Counted from the stretch's first letter, positions 18,301 to 27,634 are shown. The stretch: 64,000 nt of DNA from Pseudomonadota bacterium (GCA_022360315.1 JAKSDA010000633.1:18864-82863); one strand, 5' to 3'. The notes: generated by a model from the letters alone, not told the origin. A program made the numbers and translations.

Positions 18301-21300
18301 TTGTTTTTTGTCGGGGATCAGCGTGACCTGTTCCAGCTCGACCTCGCGCGCTGCCGGTTGCTCGCCACCCGACACCCAGTAGGTCAATTCGGTATGGTTG
18401 GTTCGGCCCCGGTCGTCGACCACCTGGGCAGTGATCTTGTACTGGCCGCCTTCGGCAGTGTCGAACGAGCAAGAAAACGAGTCGTTTTCCGACATGCGCT
18501 CGCATTCCTGCGGATCCCGCTCCTCAGTGACGTATTTGCCCTTTTTCCAGGCCCAGTCCATTCGCACCGCGCGCAGCGACACCGGTTTTCCGGCCACCGC
18601 CTTGCCGTCGTGGTCGACCACGATGCCCTCGAGCTCGATGGGCTGGCCTTTTTCGACGAAATACTTGTCGCGTTTGAGGCCGACGTAGAGCTCGGAAGGA
18701 TGGACCAGCAAACCGGCATTGGCACTCCACGCCTGCCGGTTCACGTCCATGACCGTGGCCTGGGCAGTCACCTGCATTGGCCGGGGCGGCTTGACCGACA
18801 GAAAATCCACGCGCACGACATGCTTGCCAGTAGCGTCGGTCTTGCCCTGATGACTGTACGATTTGTTGGCCTCGGTTGGCCCGGGATAAGCCCAGCGGTG
18901 CCAGCCCCACCACGGCACCCAGGTGCCAAACGTGTAATCGTCGCGATTGGGCGGGGTGAACGAGCCCGGTTGGGCCGTCACATGCCAGTTGACCTGGGCA
19001 CCGGGCAAGCCGCCGCCAGCGTAATACTTGGCCTTGACCGTGACATCGGCGCTGCTGCCAACCACATGCGGCCCCTGGCTGGCCTGCACATTGACCTCGA
19101 ATTCGGGTCGGCGAAATTCCTGAATCTGAAAGCTGTGATTGTGAGTGCGGCCGTTCACTGCGCCGCGACCCACAGCCTTCATCTCGATCCGGGCCCAGCC
19201 CAGATTAGGAGTTTTGGGCAGGGTAAATTTGCTATCAAATCCGCCGAGCGCATTGACCGAAATCTTGTCCTTGAGGATCTCGTTGCCACGCGGCCCGAAT
19301 ACAGTGTACGAAACCTGGTCGACCGCGCCGCCCAGGGCGATCAGATCGCCTCCCTCGCGGTTGTCGATCCGGCGCACCCAGCCCTTGATATGCACTTCCT
19401 CGCCGGGTTTGTACATGGCCCGGTCGTCGAATACATACCAGCGCAGCGATTGGCCCGGATCGCGTCGACTCCAGCTTCCGCCACGACCCCACCAGGTCAA
19501 TCGCTCGGGCAAGATAGCACTGTCGTTGCCCTTGCGCGCCAGCAATAGATGCCGGCCCTTGCTCTTTGGCGCAGACAGCGGCATCCGGGCCATACCGCGC
19601 TCGTCCGAGCTGGCACTCGTGCCAAACGGGGCGATCTCCAGCGATACTCCGGACAACGGCTCGCCATCGGATAACCGAGTGGCCCAGGCGATGAGCTCGG
19701 TGTCATCGACAAATGCATCCAATCCGATCTGAGTTGCCTGTACCCAGGCGTGCACCATGGGCGGACGCTGAGTCCTGGTCCACGGCGTCGGCTCGGCCAC
19801 CACGACCACATGACCTGTACCATCGGCCGAGGCCAGTGCCGGTGACAGATCAATGGCAGTTTCGACCATCTCATCGGTCTCTCCACTCACCTCGATCACA
19901 GTGTCGGCGATTTGCGTGCCCGGCGGAGTATTTGGCGCGTACTGGCGATTCTGATGCGAATACGGCCTTCTCATGTATGCGGCAAATGCGTCCCAATCGC
20001 GAGGAGTAACCCGATAAAGGCGCACTTTCACCGCCTTGATATTGGTCGTGAACACGTCTAGGGTGCGCTTCTTGGCCGTCGGGTCGAGCACCACCAGGCC
20101 CTGCGGCCCCCAAAAACTGGGATTGGCGTCGCCGACCTGGAAGGTCAGACTTTCACTCTTGCCCAGGGCTTGGCCAAACCTGTCGGTGAGTTCTCCGGGC
20201 AACGTGACCGTATAGGTGGTTCGCCCCTTGCTGCGGCCGCGAAGGTGCAGATAGCGACCGTTGGCATCGGCACGGTATCCCGGCAACCGGGGCGAAATGC
20301 GTATCGACTCGGCATCGAACGACTCGACGTCGAGTGGATTGTTGAATCGGACCGTCCACGGCGTCATGGGCGGACAGCTCGAACCGTACGAGCAGCGCGC
20401 TTGTTCGACCGCGAGCGGGGCATAGGTGCGAAATGAAAAACTCTGCGCGCTCTCGGTCTTGCGCGGTCCCTCGGCCGAGGGTGTTCCGGGGCCGACAACG
20501 ACCTCGATGTGAGTGTCGACCGGAAGCCGAGCAGCCGGCCGAAACGCAACATGACGCGGCTTGTCTTGTTCTTTTGCCGCACTCTCGACCAAACTCTTGA
20601 TAGCCGGGTTTTCGGCTATCTCGCGCTCGCTCAGGGCACGGACCGGGTAGGTCTCGGCGCCGGCGCGCACAACGATGGTCTCGAGCACGGCCGGCGCATC
20701 GACCGCTTGGTCAAACAGGATAAACATGGCGGGATCGCGCGGCTGTGGACTGGTCGTGGGATGCGATTGTACGACCCGGGGCGGCGGCGTCTTGAATGTG
20801 AACGAGCTGGCTTCTGCCAGCGTGGCTCCAGTTTGAGAACGAGTACCGGCGGCAATCTCAACCCGGTACTCGGTAGCTTGGGGAAAACGCGGATCCGGAT
20901 CGAAAAGCAGCGTGCGCGTACCGACCCAGCGCCAATTCCCTGTGGGCGTGGGCGTGAGCTTCACCGGGACACCCCGCGCCACAGTGTCGGTGTGTCCGGT
21001 CACTGCGACCATGGGCTGAGAAAATGTCACCGATAGATGGGGAACCAGCGGCACGTTGCCCTCCGGAGCCCAGCGCACCACGCGGAGTTCGCTCGTGGTC
21101 TGTCCAGTAACCCGGCCTGGCTGCTCTGCCCCGCTCTCGATCCGGTCGGGCGGAAACTTGGCCGCAATGGACTTACCAGTGCGCGGGGCCGGCCTGGATC
21201 GATCGCGCAGGGCAAAGCTCTTTTTATCATTAAATGTGCCAGCGAGTGGACTGAGCCGACCGAGCAGAGCATTGGCCTCATCACCCGACAGCTCCGTCGC

Positions 21301-21546
21301 GACGGCTGGCTTGACCCGCACTGGCTGATATGGTCCATCCTTTCCATCGGACAGGCGAAGAGCCAATCCATCGGGCAGTTTTTCTTGCTGAAGCATGACC
21401 CGGTCCCGGTCCGATCGAGTAACGTCGCTGCCTGGTCTACTCTGCGTCGACTTTTTGCCACCGCAACTCAGGCCACAAAAAAGGGCTGCCATAAACAGCC
21501 CGAGTGCCGCCGCGTTCTGTGCGAAACGCTGTGCTCTGGAATGCAT
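15367..21546 (-). CDS. Thioester-containing bacterial alpha-2-macroglobulin lipoprotein
   Basis: 2059 residues, slightly longer than most bacterial alpha-2-macroglobulins. A hydrophobic signal ending L-S-C-G-G suggests lipidation at Cys28. The protein shows an N-terminal Ig-like region (E-L-R-V-V-R-W-A-P-E-G-N-V-P), macroglobulin domains, M-Y-K-P-G-E-E-V-H-I-K-G, and a Pro/Ala-rich segment near residues 1300-1340. The thioester C-A-E-Q is at residues 1567-1570, followed by the alpha-helical thioester domain (N-P-D-G-G-F-G-W-W). These proteins trap proteases in the periplasm or at the cell surface. The ATG follows GAGGAC. No penicillin-binding protein 1C gene is adjacent, unlike the common pairing; a DUF2252 lipoprotein gene lies 141 bases upstream. 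Confidence 0.95.
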   Translation of the reverse strand: MHSRAQRFAQNAAALGLFMAALFCGLSCGGKKSTQSRPGSDVTRSDRDRVMLQQEKLPDGLALRLSDGKDGPYQPVRVKPAVATELSGDEANALLGRLSPLAGTFNDKKSFALRDRSRPAPRTGKSIAAKFPPDRIESGAEQPGRVTGQTTSELRVVRWAPEGNVPLVPHLSVTFSQPMVAVTGHTDTVARGVPVKLTPTPTGNWRWVGTRTLLFDPDPRFPQATEYRVEIAAGTRSQTGATLAEASSFTFKTPPPRVVQSHPTTSPQPRDPAMFILFDQAVDAPAVLETIVVRAGAETYPVRALSEREIAENPAIKSLVESAAKEQDKPRHVAFRPAARLPVDTHIEVVVGPGTPSAEGPRKTESAQSFSFRTYAPLAVEQARCSYGSSCPPMTPWTVRFNNPLDVESFDAESIRISPRLPGYRADANGRYLHLRGRSKGRTTYTVTLPGELTDRFGQALGKSESLTFQVGDANPSFWGPQGLVVLDPTAKKRTLDVFTTNIKAVKVRLYRVTPRDWDAFAAYMRRPYSHQNRQYAPNTPPGTQIADTVIEVSGETDEMVETAIDLSPALASADGTGHVVVVAEPTPWTRTQRPPMVHAWVQATQIGLDAFVDDTELIAWATRLSDGEPLSGVSLEIAPFGTSASSDERGMARMPLSAPKSKGRHLLLARKGNDSAILPERLTWWGRGGSWSRRDPGQSLRWYVFDDRAMYKPGEEVHIKGWVRRIDNREGGDLIALGGAVDQVSYTVFGPRGNEILKDKISVNALGGFDSKFTLPKTPNLGWARIEMKAVGRGAVNGRTHNHSFQIQEFRRPEFEVNVQASQGPHVVGSSADVTVKAKYYAGGGLPGAQVNWHVTAQPGSFTPPNRDDYTFGTWVPWWGWHRWAYPGPTEANKSYSHQGKTDATGKHVVRVDFLSVKPPRPMQVTAQATVMDVNRQAWSANAGLLVHPSELYVGLKRDKYFVEKGQPIELEGIVVDHDGKAVAGKPVSLRAVRMDWAWKKGKYVTEERDPQECERMSENDSFSCSFDTAEGGQYKITAQVVDDRGRTNHTELTYWVSGGEQPAAREVELEQVTLIPDKKQYRPGDTAEILIQSPFAPAEGILSIRRSGIVSTQRFTLKDRATTVVTVPIRQGHIPNVHVQVDIVGSAMRLDDQGVPVEKLPRRPALATGQLNLAVPAASRTLQVNATPRDRKLAPGEKTQIDISVRDAGGEPVSGAEVAVIVVDESVLSLSNYQLADPIEVFYAQRPSGARDHHLRQSVKLARPDADAFDIDVDELADSNSPVMLQSALADNAEAEGVVRGVAGARAEAPPDPEAAPLPKESARFSRAKGKALGRVGGGQSQAPIAVRSNFNALATFAPRVQTDAQGRAAVDVNVPDNLTRYRVMAVAVVGDRQFGKGESSITARRPLMVRPSAPRFLNFGDRFDLPVVVQNQTDEAMAVRVAVRATNAQLTAGLGRALSVPANDRVEIRFPAAAEMAGTARFQVAAAAGGWSDASEFALPVWSPATTEAFATYGEIDRGAIRQPVALPGNVVEQFGGLDITTSSTQLQALTDAFLYLVQYPYECAEQVSSRVLAVAALSDVLDAFGAAGLPPRKEIDAAMVRDIEKLRGMQNPDGGFGWWRPGNQSWPYLSIHVANALNRAKANGFRVSASSLDRSKQYMRNVEKYIPRWYPDRVRWTLIAYALHTRKAMGDVDTARARQLIRQAGADKLPLDALGWLLGVLSGDRSSAKELAQIHRHLQNRVTETAAAANFVTSYSDGGHLILHSSRRADGIILESLIADKPKSDLIAKLVRGLLGHRKRGRWGNTQENAFVLLALDRYFKTYENVTPNFVARAWLGDGYAGEHRFRGRTTDRHHIDVPMKYLADIGKGDVVLHKDGRGRMYYRIGMTYAPASLTLDPADHGFAVARRYEAVDDPGDVSRLDDGTWKIKAGTRVRVRLTMVAENRRYHVALVDPLPAGLEAMNPALAVTGAIPQDPSAQKQGPYWWWQRTWYEHQNMRDERIEAFASLLWAGVHEYTYVARATTPGNYVVPPAKAEEMYSPETFGRSGSDKVIVE

Positions 21547-21687
21547 GATAGTGTCCTCGGTGCCGACTGTGTCTCTCTACGACCCCGCCAATCGCCATTG
21601 ACTTGGCAGAAAGTTCGCAGATGGCGAGCCACGGTCGCGCAACCTGGCCCCGACGTCAAGTGACCCGACCCGTCCGGAATTCGAGCT

Positions 21688-22983
21688 TTACCGGCGCCGC
21701 CGAGCGGCCTTGTGGGAAGCGGCCTCTCGGCGGAACATCTCCCACGATTTGTATGTGACTCCGGTCATCTCGTCGATGAGCTTGCGGATGCGAGGTTCAA
21801 AATCGACGAGCATTCGGATCTGCGCTCGCCGCAACTGCGCATCGAGAGGCGACGCGATCTTGGCCACATGTCCCCGGCCGAGCTGAACTCCGATGTCGTG
21901 GGCCAGTTCGCTCAGCTCATCGACGGAGCGCAACGTCTTCATGATGTTGAGCTCTCGATAGTTGTGTAGCCACTCCTGAATCCACAGCGGCGGGTTGGCC
22001 GACGATTCACCAGCAGCCCGGGGAACCTCGGCGAGAAATCGTATGGGCTGCCGGCCGATGCGTGTCTTGCCGAGCAAAATTCGGAACGCACCACCACTGC
22101 CCGACGCATTGATGCAACTGATGCTGCTGATATCGCGGATCTCTTTGGCTTCTAGGATGACGTCATCTGTGGCCGCGAGGGTCGTGCCCTCGATGCGGAT
22201 AAGAAACTTCTTATCCATCGCGCTGCCAAATCCGGTTGTCAGCCGTCCGTATTTTTTCAGGGTGAAAAAATATTCGGGCAATGCGGCATAGGTCTCGCGG
22301 AGAAGGGCGACATAGCGCTGATAGCCGGCGATGAGCTGCCTCTCATCCTCGGACACCAGTGGCTTCATCAGCGATTCGACCTCGTCGAGAAACCGGTTGC
22401 GATCATCGCTGAACTCCATCTCGATCCGCCTGACATAGGCAGGAGTAGCTGCCTCGACCTCCGGATCCTCGAGCGCCTCGCGATATCCCCGGAAGAACTC
22501 GTCGATAGTTGGACCGGATTCCCACTCGCGAAGCCCGGCAGCAATGCGGATGCTCACACCAAAACGGACCAGATCGATCACCGCGGGACCAGATGACGCA
22601 TCGTCGTAATCTGCCAGTCCACGGCCAACCGAGGTAACCGCATACTGTTCGAGGTGGGCGTCGCCGTGAAGATTGACCGTGGGCATGGCTGCCAGGACAT
22701 CGTCGATACGACGACAGATCTGATCGGAGAAACGCAGGTTGGTGAAGCGAAAATAGCCGTACGGATTGTCGAGCAGTCGGCGCAAAAGCAGCGAGTCTTC
22801 CTCAAAACGATAGCTCTCGAAGGGAAGGTGCAGCGCGATGGGCCGACCATTGCCAGCATCGGCGCAGTCCGGATGCGTGGCCGGCTTGCTCGGTGGGCGG
22901 CAAGCCGCAGAGATCAACAGTGAAATTATCAGGACGACACCCCGGCTCACAGGGTGATTTTGCCCCATCAAGCCGCGTCGCAA
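21688..22983 (-). CDS. DUF2252-family lipoprotein
   Basis: 431 residues. The core motifs of DUF2252 are clear: F-R-F-T-N, V-N-L-H-G-D-A-H-L-E-Q-Y, D-Y-D-D-A-S-S-G-P-A-V-I-D-L-V-R-F and a late G-R-G-H. Unlike typical cytosolic DUF2252 proteins this one carries an N-terminal lipoprotein signal (I-I-S-L-L-I-S-A-A-C). The long frame starts at a TTG with AGGGGAG just upstream; the ATG at 22968 is the alternative. It probably shares direction and possibly transcript with the alpha-2-macroglobulin gene 141 bases downstream. Biochemical function unknown. Confidence 0.85.
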   Translation of the reverse strand: MRRGLMGQNHPVSRGVVLIISLLISAACRPPSKPATHPDCADAGNGRPIALHLPFESYRFEEDSLLLRRLLDNPYGYFRFTNLRFSDQICRRIDDVLAAMPTVNLHGDAHLEQYAVTSVGRGLADYDDASSGPAVIDLVRFGVSIRIAAGLREWESGPTIDEFFRGYREALEDPEVEAATPAYVRRIEMEFSDDRNRFLDEVESLMKPLVSEDERQLIAGYQRYVALLRETYAALPEYFFTLKKYGRLTTGFGSAMDKKFLIRIEGTTLAATDDVILEAKEIRDISSISCINASGSGGAFRILLGKTRIGRQPIRFLAEVPRAAGESSANPPLWIQEWLHNYRELNIMKTLRSVDELSELAHDIGVQLGRGHVAKIASPLDAQLRRAQIRMLVDFEPRIRKLIDEMTGVTYKSWEMFRREAASHKAARRRR

Positions 22984-23172
22984 AAGCTCCCCTGGCGACA
23001 GTTCTGGATACTTGAAATGGCACTCTGCAGCGCTGGTCAGCGTGAGTCGAATAATTCATTCATGCAATGTAGGCATCTGGATTACCCAACGATAGTTTCG
23101 TCAACCCGATAACTACGCTCGAGCGACCGACTTCAGTCGGACCAGCACTTTACCCATCGGTTACCCCAACAC

Positions 23173-23204
23173 CATCCATCCATCCGTCCATCCATACATA
23201 CATG
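23173..23204. repeat. CCAT/CATA tetranucleotide microsatellite
   Basis: Seven to eight consecutive four-base units, CCAT with one CCGT variant, shifting to CATA units at the end. Noncoding. Confidence 0.85.
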
Positions 23205-23230
23205 CTGTGTCACCCGATTGCCTAAGAGTC

Positions 23231-23272
23231 CTACATAGAATTTTCTACATAAAATTTTCTACATAAAATCTG
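23231..23272. repeat. Three tandem 14-base repeats
   Basis: Three head-to-tail copies of CTACATAAAATTTT with one or two substitutions per copy (first copy ATAGAA, last copy ending ATCTG). Strongly AT-rich in a GC-rich genome; could bind a protein or mark an old insertion. Confidence 0.85.
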
Positions 23273-23280
23273 TTTCGTAG

Positions 23281-23331
23281 TCCATTCGGCTCAAAGTTGA
23301 AATAAAATAACTATTCGCCGCGCCGAATGGA
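23281..23331. repeat. Perfect 10-base inverted repeat with AT-rich spacer
   Basis: TCCATTCGGC at 23281-23290 and GCCGAATGGA at 23322-23331, separated by 31 mostly AT bases. Could form a cruciform or RNA hairpin; no T-run follows. Confidence 0.7.
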
Positions 23332-23814
23332 TGGATAAGTGAGTAGCATGGCGCACCGCGGCTCTTGGTCGCGCAGGATGGGTCGGTACTGGTCGTCCAG
23401 TTGTCAAGCTCACAGAGGGTAGTACGCGCGATGCAGCCCGCGTACAGCGACTCACGGGTGACCAGACCTGTGAGCGCATTTACCGGCCCATAGCCGTTGC
23501 CAGTGCGCCGGGACATGCGAGTGAGCCGACTTTCCCGCCATACTGCTCATAATCAGACAATAAGTCGTTATCGTTAGTGATATACGATGATTGACAAAAG
23601 TAGTAAAGATCGTGAGAATGACGCCAATAACTTACTCAGTTCGAAATAGGGTGTTATCTGGCTGACAAGTTGGAAAAGTGACGGATTGGCATGGCCTGGA
23701 AGTCAGAAGTCATACGTAGAGACCGTGGGCTTTTTTGGCCGCGAGTGTTTTCGCGATAGAGGCTGTCCTTGTCCCTTTCCGCGCCAGGTAACGCCGTCGA
23801 CCGAGGGAGTACCC

Positions 23815-26466
23815 ATGCTTGACGATCATATTGTGCAGCCCAGCCTGCTCGCCCGTAGGATAGGTCGCTGCCTGTCAATCATTGTCGCGCTTTTGGTTAT
23901 ATTCACACACAGATCAGAGGTACGAGCCGACTTCGAGCCTCTGGTTGGCATCGTTCTCTGTGAGGCCAGCTACACAAATAACTGGTATTCATCTCACTCC
24001 AGCAGCCAAGCCCTGGTTGGTTTGGCCGGGCTGGTGGGCGTACCGTATCGCACCCTGACCCTGCGAGAGCTGGTCGAGAAAAAGAATCCGGGTTTTACCA
24101 GCGTATGGTTCAGTCAATGCCTCGACGTGAGTGAGCAATACATGTCGCCGCTGGTGGAATTTTTGCAGTCTCATGTAGAAGCGGGCAACTCGGTGTTTCT
24201 CGACGGTCCACTGGCCCGGGATCGCGTGGACTCATATGGTAACAGTCAATACAGGGGTATGGCCGAGGAACTGGCCTTTCTCGGCGTGCGAGATGATGGC
24301 TGGCATTGGGTCGAAGGCGACGAGGTCTACACGACGTCGTCCACTCATCCTGTCGCGGCGCGGGCCGGGTACTCGAGCAATACCCGGCTCACCCAGGGAA
24401 TGCGCACATCCATGCAGATCGTGACTCTCACCGATTTCGACGCGCCGGGCAGCGATATGCTTCTCGAGCTGATCGATCCAGATGGCAACAGTTCTCACCT
24501 CCATCCCTATCTCGTGGTCACGGAACCGGGCAATGGCGCCAGGGTTGTTGCGGCGAGCACATATGGAACCAGTGCCGCGCCGGCGTCGCCAATTCGCAAC
24601 AACCGGGACGAGTTCTTTTACGACAATCAACTCCTGCCCTATCTCGTCGAGGCATTGTTGTGGGCGGTGGGTCCAGGCGACCAGCCATTTGTCGGTCTGC
24701 AACTGTCGCATGCGCCAGTCACAGTCATCGGCAGGCTCGATGGTGATGTGAGCGATAGCACTCAGGCGACCGATGTCACGCTGGATTATCTGAACGATCT
24801 GGCCAGGCAGACCGGTGTGGCGACGGTCTATGGCATCGTCTCAAAGGACGCGCAAAATGCCGATACCTGGCAGTCTTTTCGCCGAGGTGGCGAGGAGCTG
24901 CAGCGGCTGGGCGGGTCGCTGGCCAGCCATTCTCACTCACATATCGACCAGATGAGCCGGGACCTGGACGATGATCAATGGAAGAGCGAGATCGCTGAAT
25001 CTCTGCAGCTGATCCGCAACAACCTCAGCGACACGACTTTCACGCCGGATGCATATGCATTCATCAATCCGGGCAACACGATTCAAAGCCACCATTACGG
25101 CAAGTTCTTTTCTACCATCGATCTATATATGACCCATGGCTTCGAATACTTTGTGCCATACGCCTCCGGAGTGATGGGATTCGATCTGCCGTCCCGGACG
25201 AAGCCAAAGCCGACCATCAACTGCAGCCCCATCGGGGATTATACCTGGCTCTACTCGAGGAGCTGGATCTATACAGTGGATGAGGCAGCCGAGAACCAGG
25301 CCCGGATTCTCGATTATTATCAAAATACGGTGGGCCGCGGTGTTCTGTACAACCAGATGTGGCACGACTACTCGATAGGCGATCTATCGCCTCTTCTGCA
25401 TTATCCCGACACACCGAGCGCGCGGCCGCTCTTCGATGCCAATCGCGATCATTTTGCGGCCAACCGCATCTATGCGCCATCGGCGAGCGAATTGGTTGGC
25501 AAGATGCACACTGCCCACAAAGTCGCGATATCGAGCCGAGCACAGGGTCACTATCTGCTCGCGACCCTGGATTATTCGAATGTTCCTGCAAGCCATGTCG
25601 ACCATATCGCCGGCATGGGAGTCCGGCTGAACGGCAGCGACAAATCGATCAAGGCAGTGGCCATCGACGGTGTCCCTCATCATGCATTTACCAATGACAC
25701 TGTCATCTTGCCTCCGGCTGAGGGGAGCAATCACACCCTGGCAATACGTCTCGCCGACACGCCTGCAACGGAAGCCCGGCTCACTTATATTTCGAAATCC
25801 TACGACCAGATCGAGAAAACGGACGGTCAGCTGAACGTCTGGTTGCGCCAGCCCGGGGTCACCACTCGTTTCTGTGTTGGTGCGCCCCACCAAACCGTGG
25901 TTCTCCACGCCGACTCCTATCAGCGCAGCGGCAGTGGCGAGTTCTGCGGTGACATCGGGTTTGCGTCGACCACGCCATTAGTATCCGCGAAGGCGCTGTC
26001 TACGGGTGACAACGGCCTGTACATCGAGGCCGCCGAACGGGTGATCTCGTCGGCCAGTGTGGCAGGCCGTCTGGCCAGCTTCAGAATCCAGGCCGGCGAG
26101 GCTGGATATATCTATTTTGCTTATGAATTGGCTCCCGAACAAATTCTGATCGATGGTGAAGTCATTCCGGTCGAGTTCAGTCATGGCCGGTTTTCGTTCG
26201 AAGTTGCGCGATCGGACCAACCGGTGACCATCGAAGTCCAGCTGGCGGCGGAAGTTGTTATCGACAAACCTGTCGCCCCCGATATGCCATCGAAAAAACC
26301 CGGTGATCGTGAAGACCCCGATATGGCCCCGCATACCGGCCCGTTGTCCGGAGCGCCATCAGGCGGCTGCTCGGTGGGCGCGCGCTCTTTCGATGCCCAG
26401 CTGCACACGTTCTTGCTCTTTGCTCTCTTTGCGCTCCCCGTATACAGACGCCGTCGTAGGAAATGA
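23815..26466 (+). CDS. Secreted polysaccharide-deacetylase-like protein with MYXO-CTERM-like tail
   Basis: 883 residues from the ATG at 23815, which has a GAGGGAG site. A signal region (C-L-S-I-I-V-A-L-L-V-I-F-T-H) leads to a domain with candidate metal/catalytic motifs: R-L-D-G-D near residue 307 and the His cluster S-H-S-H-S-H near residue 370, arranged like the Asp and HxxxH motifs of carbohydrate esterase 4/PelA-type deacetylases. A beta-rich part follows. The end is a Pro-rich linker, G-G-C-S-V-G, a hydrophobic helix and R-R-R-R-R-K, the layout of MYXO-CTERM sorting tails. It is probably anchored on the cell surface and acts on a polymeric sugar; substrate unknown. Confidence 0.75.
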   Translation: MLDDHIVQPSLLARRIGRCLSIIVALLVIFTHRSEVRADFEPLVGIVLCEASYTNNWYSSHSSSQALVGLAGLVGVPYRTLTLRELVEKKNPGFTSVWFSQCLDVSEQYMSPLVEFLQSHVEAGNSVFLDGPLARDRVDSYGNSQYRGMAEELAFLGVRDDGWHWVEGDEVYTTSSTHPVAARAGYSSNTRLTQGMRTSMQIVTLTDFDAPGSDMLLELIDPDGNSSHLHPYLVVTEPGNGARVVAASTYGTSAAPASPIRNNRDEFFYDNQLLPYLVEALLWAVGPGDQPFVGLQLSHAPVTVIGRLDGDVSDSTQATDVTLDYLNDLARQTGVATVYGIVSKDAQNADTWQSFRRGGEELQRLGGSLASHSHSHIDQMSRDLDDDQWKSEIAESLQLIRNNLSDTTFTPDAYAFINPGNTIQSHHYGKFFSTIDLYMTHGFEYFVPYASGVMGFDLPSRTKPKPTINCSPIGDYTWLYSRSWIYTVDEAAENQARILDYYQNTVGRGVLYNQMWHDYSIGDLSPLLHYPDTPSARPLFDANRDHFAANRIYAPSASELVGKMHTAHKVAISSRAQGHYLLATLDYSNVPASHVDHIAGMGVRLNGSDKSIKAVAIDGVPHHAFTNDTVILPPAEGSNHTLAIRLADTPATEARLTYISKSYDQIEKTDGQLNVWLRQPGVTTRFCVGAPHQTVVLHADSYQRSGSGEFCGDIGFASTTPLVSAKALSTGDNGLYIEAAERVISSASVAGRLASFRIQAGEAGYIYFAYELAPEQILIDGEVIPVEFSHGRFSFEVARSDQPVTIEVQLAAEVVIDKPVAPDMPSKKPGDREDPDMAPHTGPLSGAPSGGCSVGARSFDAQLHTFLLFALFALPVYRRRRRK

Positions 26467-26518
26467 GGCTGCCTGGATGACCTCGCGGTGCCATAGCTGC
26501 TGGCGGCGCCCGGCCTGG

Positions 26519-27403
26519 TCAGTCCAGAGCAATTGAGATTGTTTTGGACACGGCGCTGCTCCCACCCACCACCAAGGTGCCGATGATGTCCCCCTCGACA
26601 GATAGGTGCGCAAACAGAACACTCGGAGACGGCGGCACCATCAAGTACCCCTGTTCAATGACTATTTCGGTTTTCTTGACACCCATCTTGTCATATAAGA
26701 AGCAGGCCAGTGGACCCGCAGCCATGCCCGTGGCCGACTCCTCGGGGATTCCGTACCGCGGTGCGAACATCCGACCCGCAGCGTCACTCGAGGGCTGTCT
26801 GGTTTCTGTCGTGAAGGCATAGTATCCGATGAGATCCAGTCGATCGCTGATCTGCGCGATCATGGACAGATCGGGGATTGCCGCCGACAACCTATCCTCA
26901 CTCGCCACGGGAATCAACAGAAACGAATTTCCCGTATTGACCACGACTGGAGACACCGATCCGATCAGGTCGGACACTTCGAGCCCAACCGACTTGACGA
27001 TGGCAGCCAAGTCCACATCGGCGTCCTTCGGATCTATGTACCGAGGAGCCTTTTGCTCCATGAACGCCATATCACCGGAGAGGACAATTTTCCGGACTCC
27101 GTCAACCGTCTCCTTGGAACTGCGATAACCCTGGATTTTGCCCTGGCTGGCCAGATACGAGAACACCGCGATCGTCGCATGTCCACAGTGAGCTATCTGC
27201 TGAGTGGGAGTGTAAAAATCGAGCTTGAAGTCGGCACAGGTAGATGTCGAGACAAACGCGGTCTCGGACAAGCCCACCCGCCGGGCGATCTCCTGCTTCG
27301 TATCGCCACTCAAATCGTCTGCATCGAGGACGACACCGGCAGGATTTCCACCGCCACCGGCGGTCCCAAACGCATTGATAATACGAACATTGATCGTCGG
27401 CAT
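26519..27403 (-). CDS. PhzF-family isomerase/epimerase-like protein
   Basis: 294 residues. Conserved PhzF features are N-A-F at the start, G-N-P-A-G-V-V-L, the catalytic-Glu motif L-S-E-T-A-F-V, the second-half blocks T-P-T-Q-Q-I-A-H-C-G-H-A-T and F-A-P-R-Y-G-I-P-E-E-S-A-T-G. PhzF itself isomerises a phenazine precursor; most relatives have unknown substrates and no phenazine genes are nearby. The ATG at 27403 has a GGAGT site; a GTG directly before it is less likely. It is divergent from a LysR-type regulator that probably controls it. Confidence 0.9.
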   Translation of the reverse strand: MPTINVRIINAFGTAGGGGNPAGVVLDADDLSGDTKQEIARRVGLSETAFVSTSTCADFKLDFYTPTQQIAHCGHATIAVFSYLASQGKIQGYRSSKETVDGVRKIVLSGDMAFMEQKAPRYIDPKDADVDLAAIVKSVGLEVSDLIGSVSPVVVNTGNSFLLIPVASEDRLSAAIPDLSMIAQISDRLDLIGYYAFTTETRQPSSDAAGRMFAPRYGIPEESATGMAAGPLACFLYDKMGVKKTEIVIEQGYLMVPPSPSVLFAHLSVEGDIIGTLVVGGSSAVSKTISIALD

Positions 27404-27634
27404 CACGCAAATACTCCACGCTGCGCGATCCAGCGTTCTGCTTCATCATGTTGGAAGGTTGGTTGCTTCATTTTCTTCTCCTGGTTTGACTGCACACGAT
27501 GGCCGTACGCTCTTCATTGCAGGATATGCTCTCTTGCCTCGCGTGTTGTTGCTTTGCTCCTCGACACAGTTTTCCATTGGACTGCCCGGGGGCAAATCAT
27601 ATATTTTTGCCCTCAGGCTTAGCTTTTTTTGCCC

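Larger units (their letters stand above)
22984..23814. other. Long repeat-bearing, AT-richer intergenic region
   Basis: About 830 bases without a convincing gene, between a minus-strand lipoprotein gene and the plus-strand deacetylase-like gene. It contains a CCAT-type short tandem repeat, a triple 14-base repeat and a perfect 10-base inverted repeat (listed separately). An 85-codon minus-strand frame at 23259-23516 has no domain and runs through the repeats, so I do not call it. Confidence 0.6.

Noticed and set aside
17455..19548. Plus-strand frame of 697 codons inside the alpha-2-macroglobulin gene
   Set aside because: Antisense shadow of a strongly supported gene with thioester motif.
23259..23516. 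Minus-strand frame of 85 codons in the repeat-rich intergenic region
   Set aside because: Runs into the 14-base and inverted repeats and has no domain.
23686..23814. Upstream ATG for the deacetylase-like gene at 23686
   Set aside because: The extra 43 residues are not signal-like; the ATG at 23815 has a strong ribosome site and begins just before the signal peptide.
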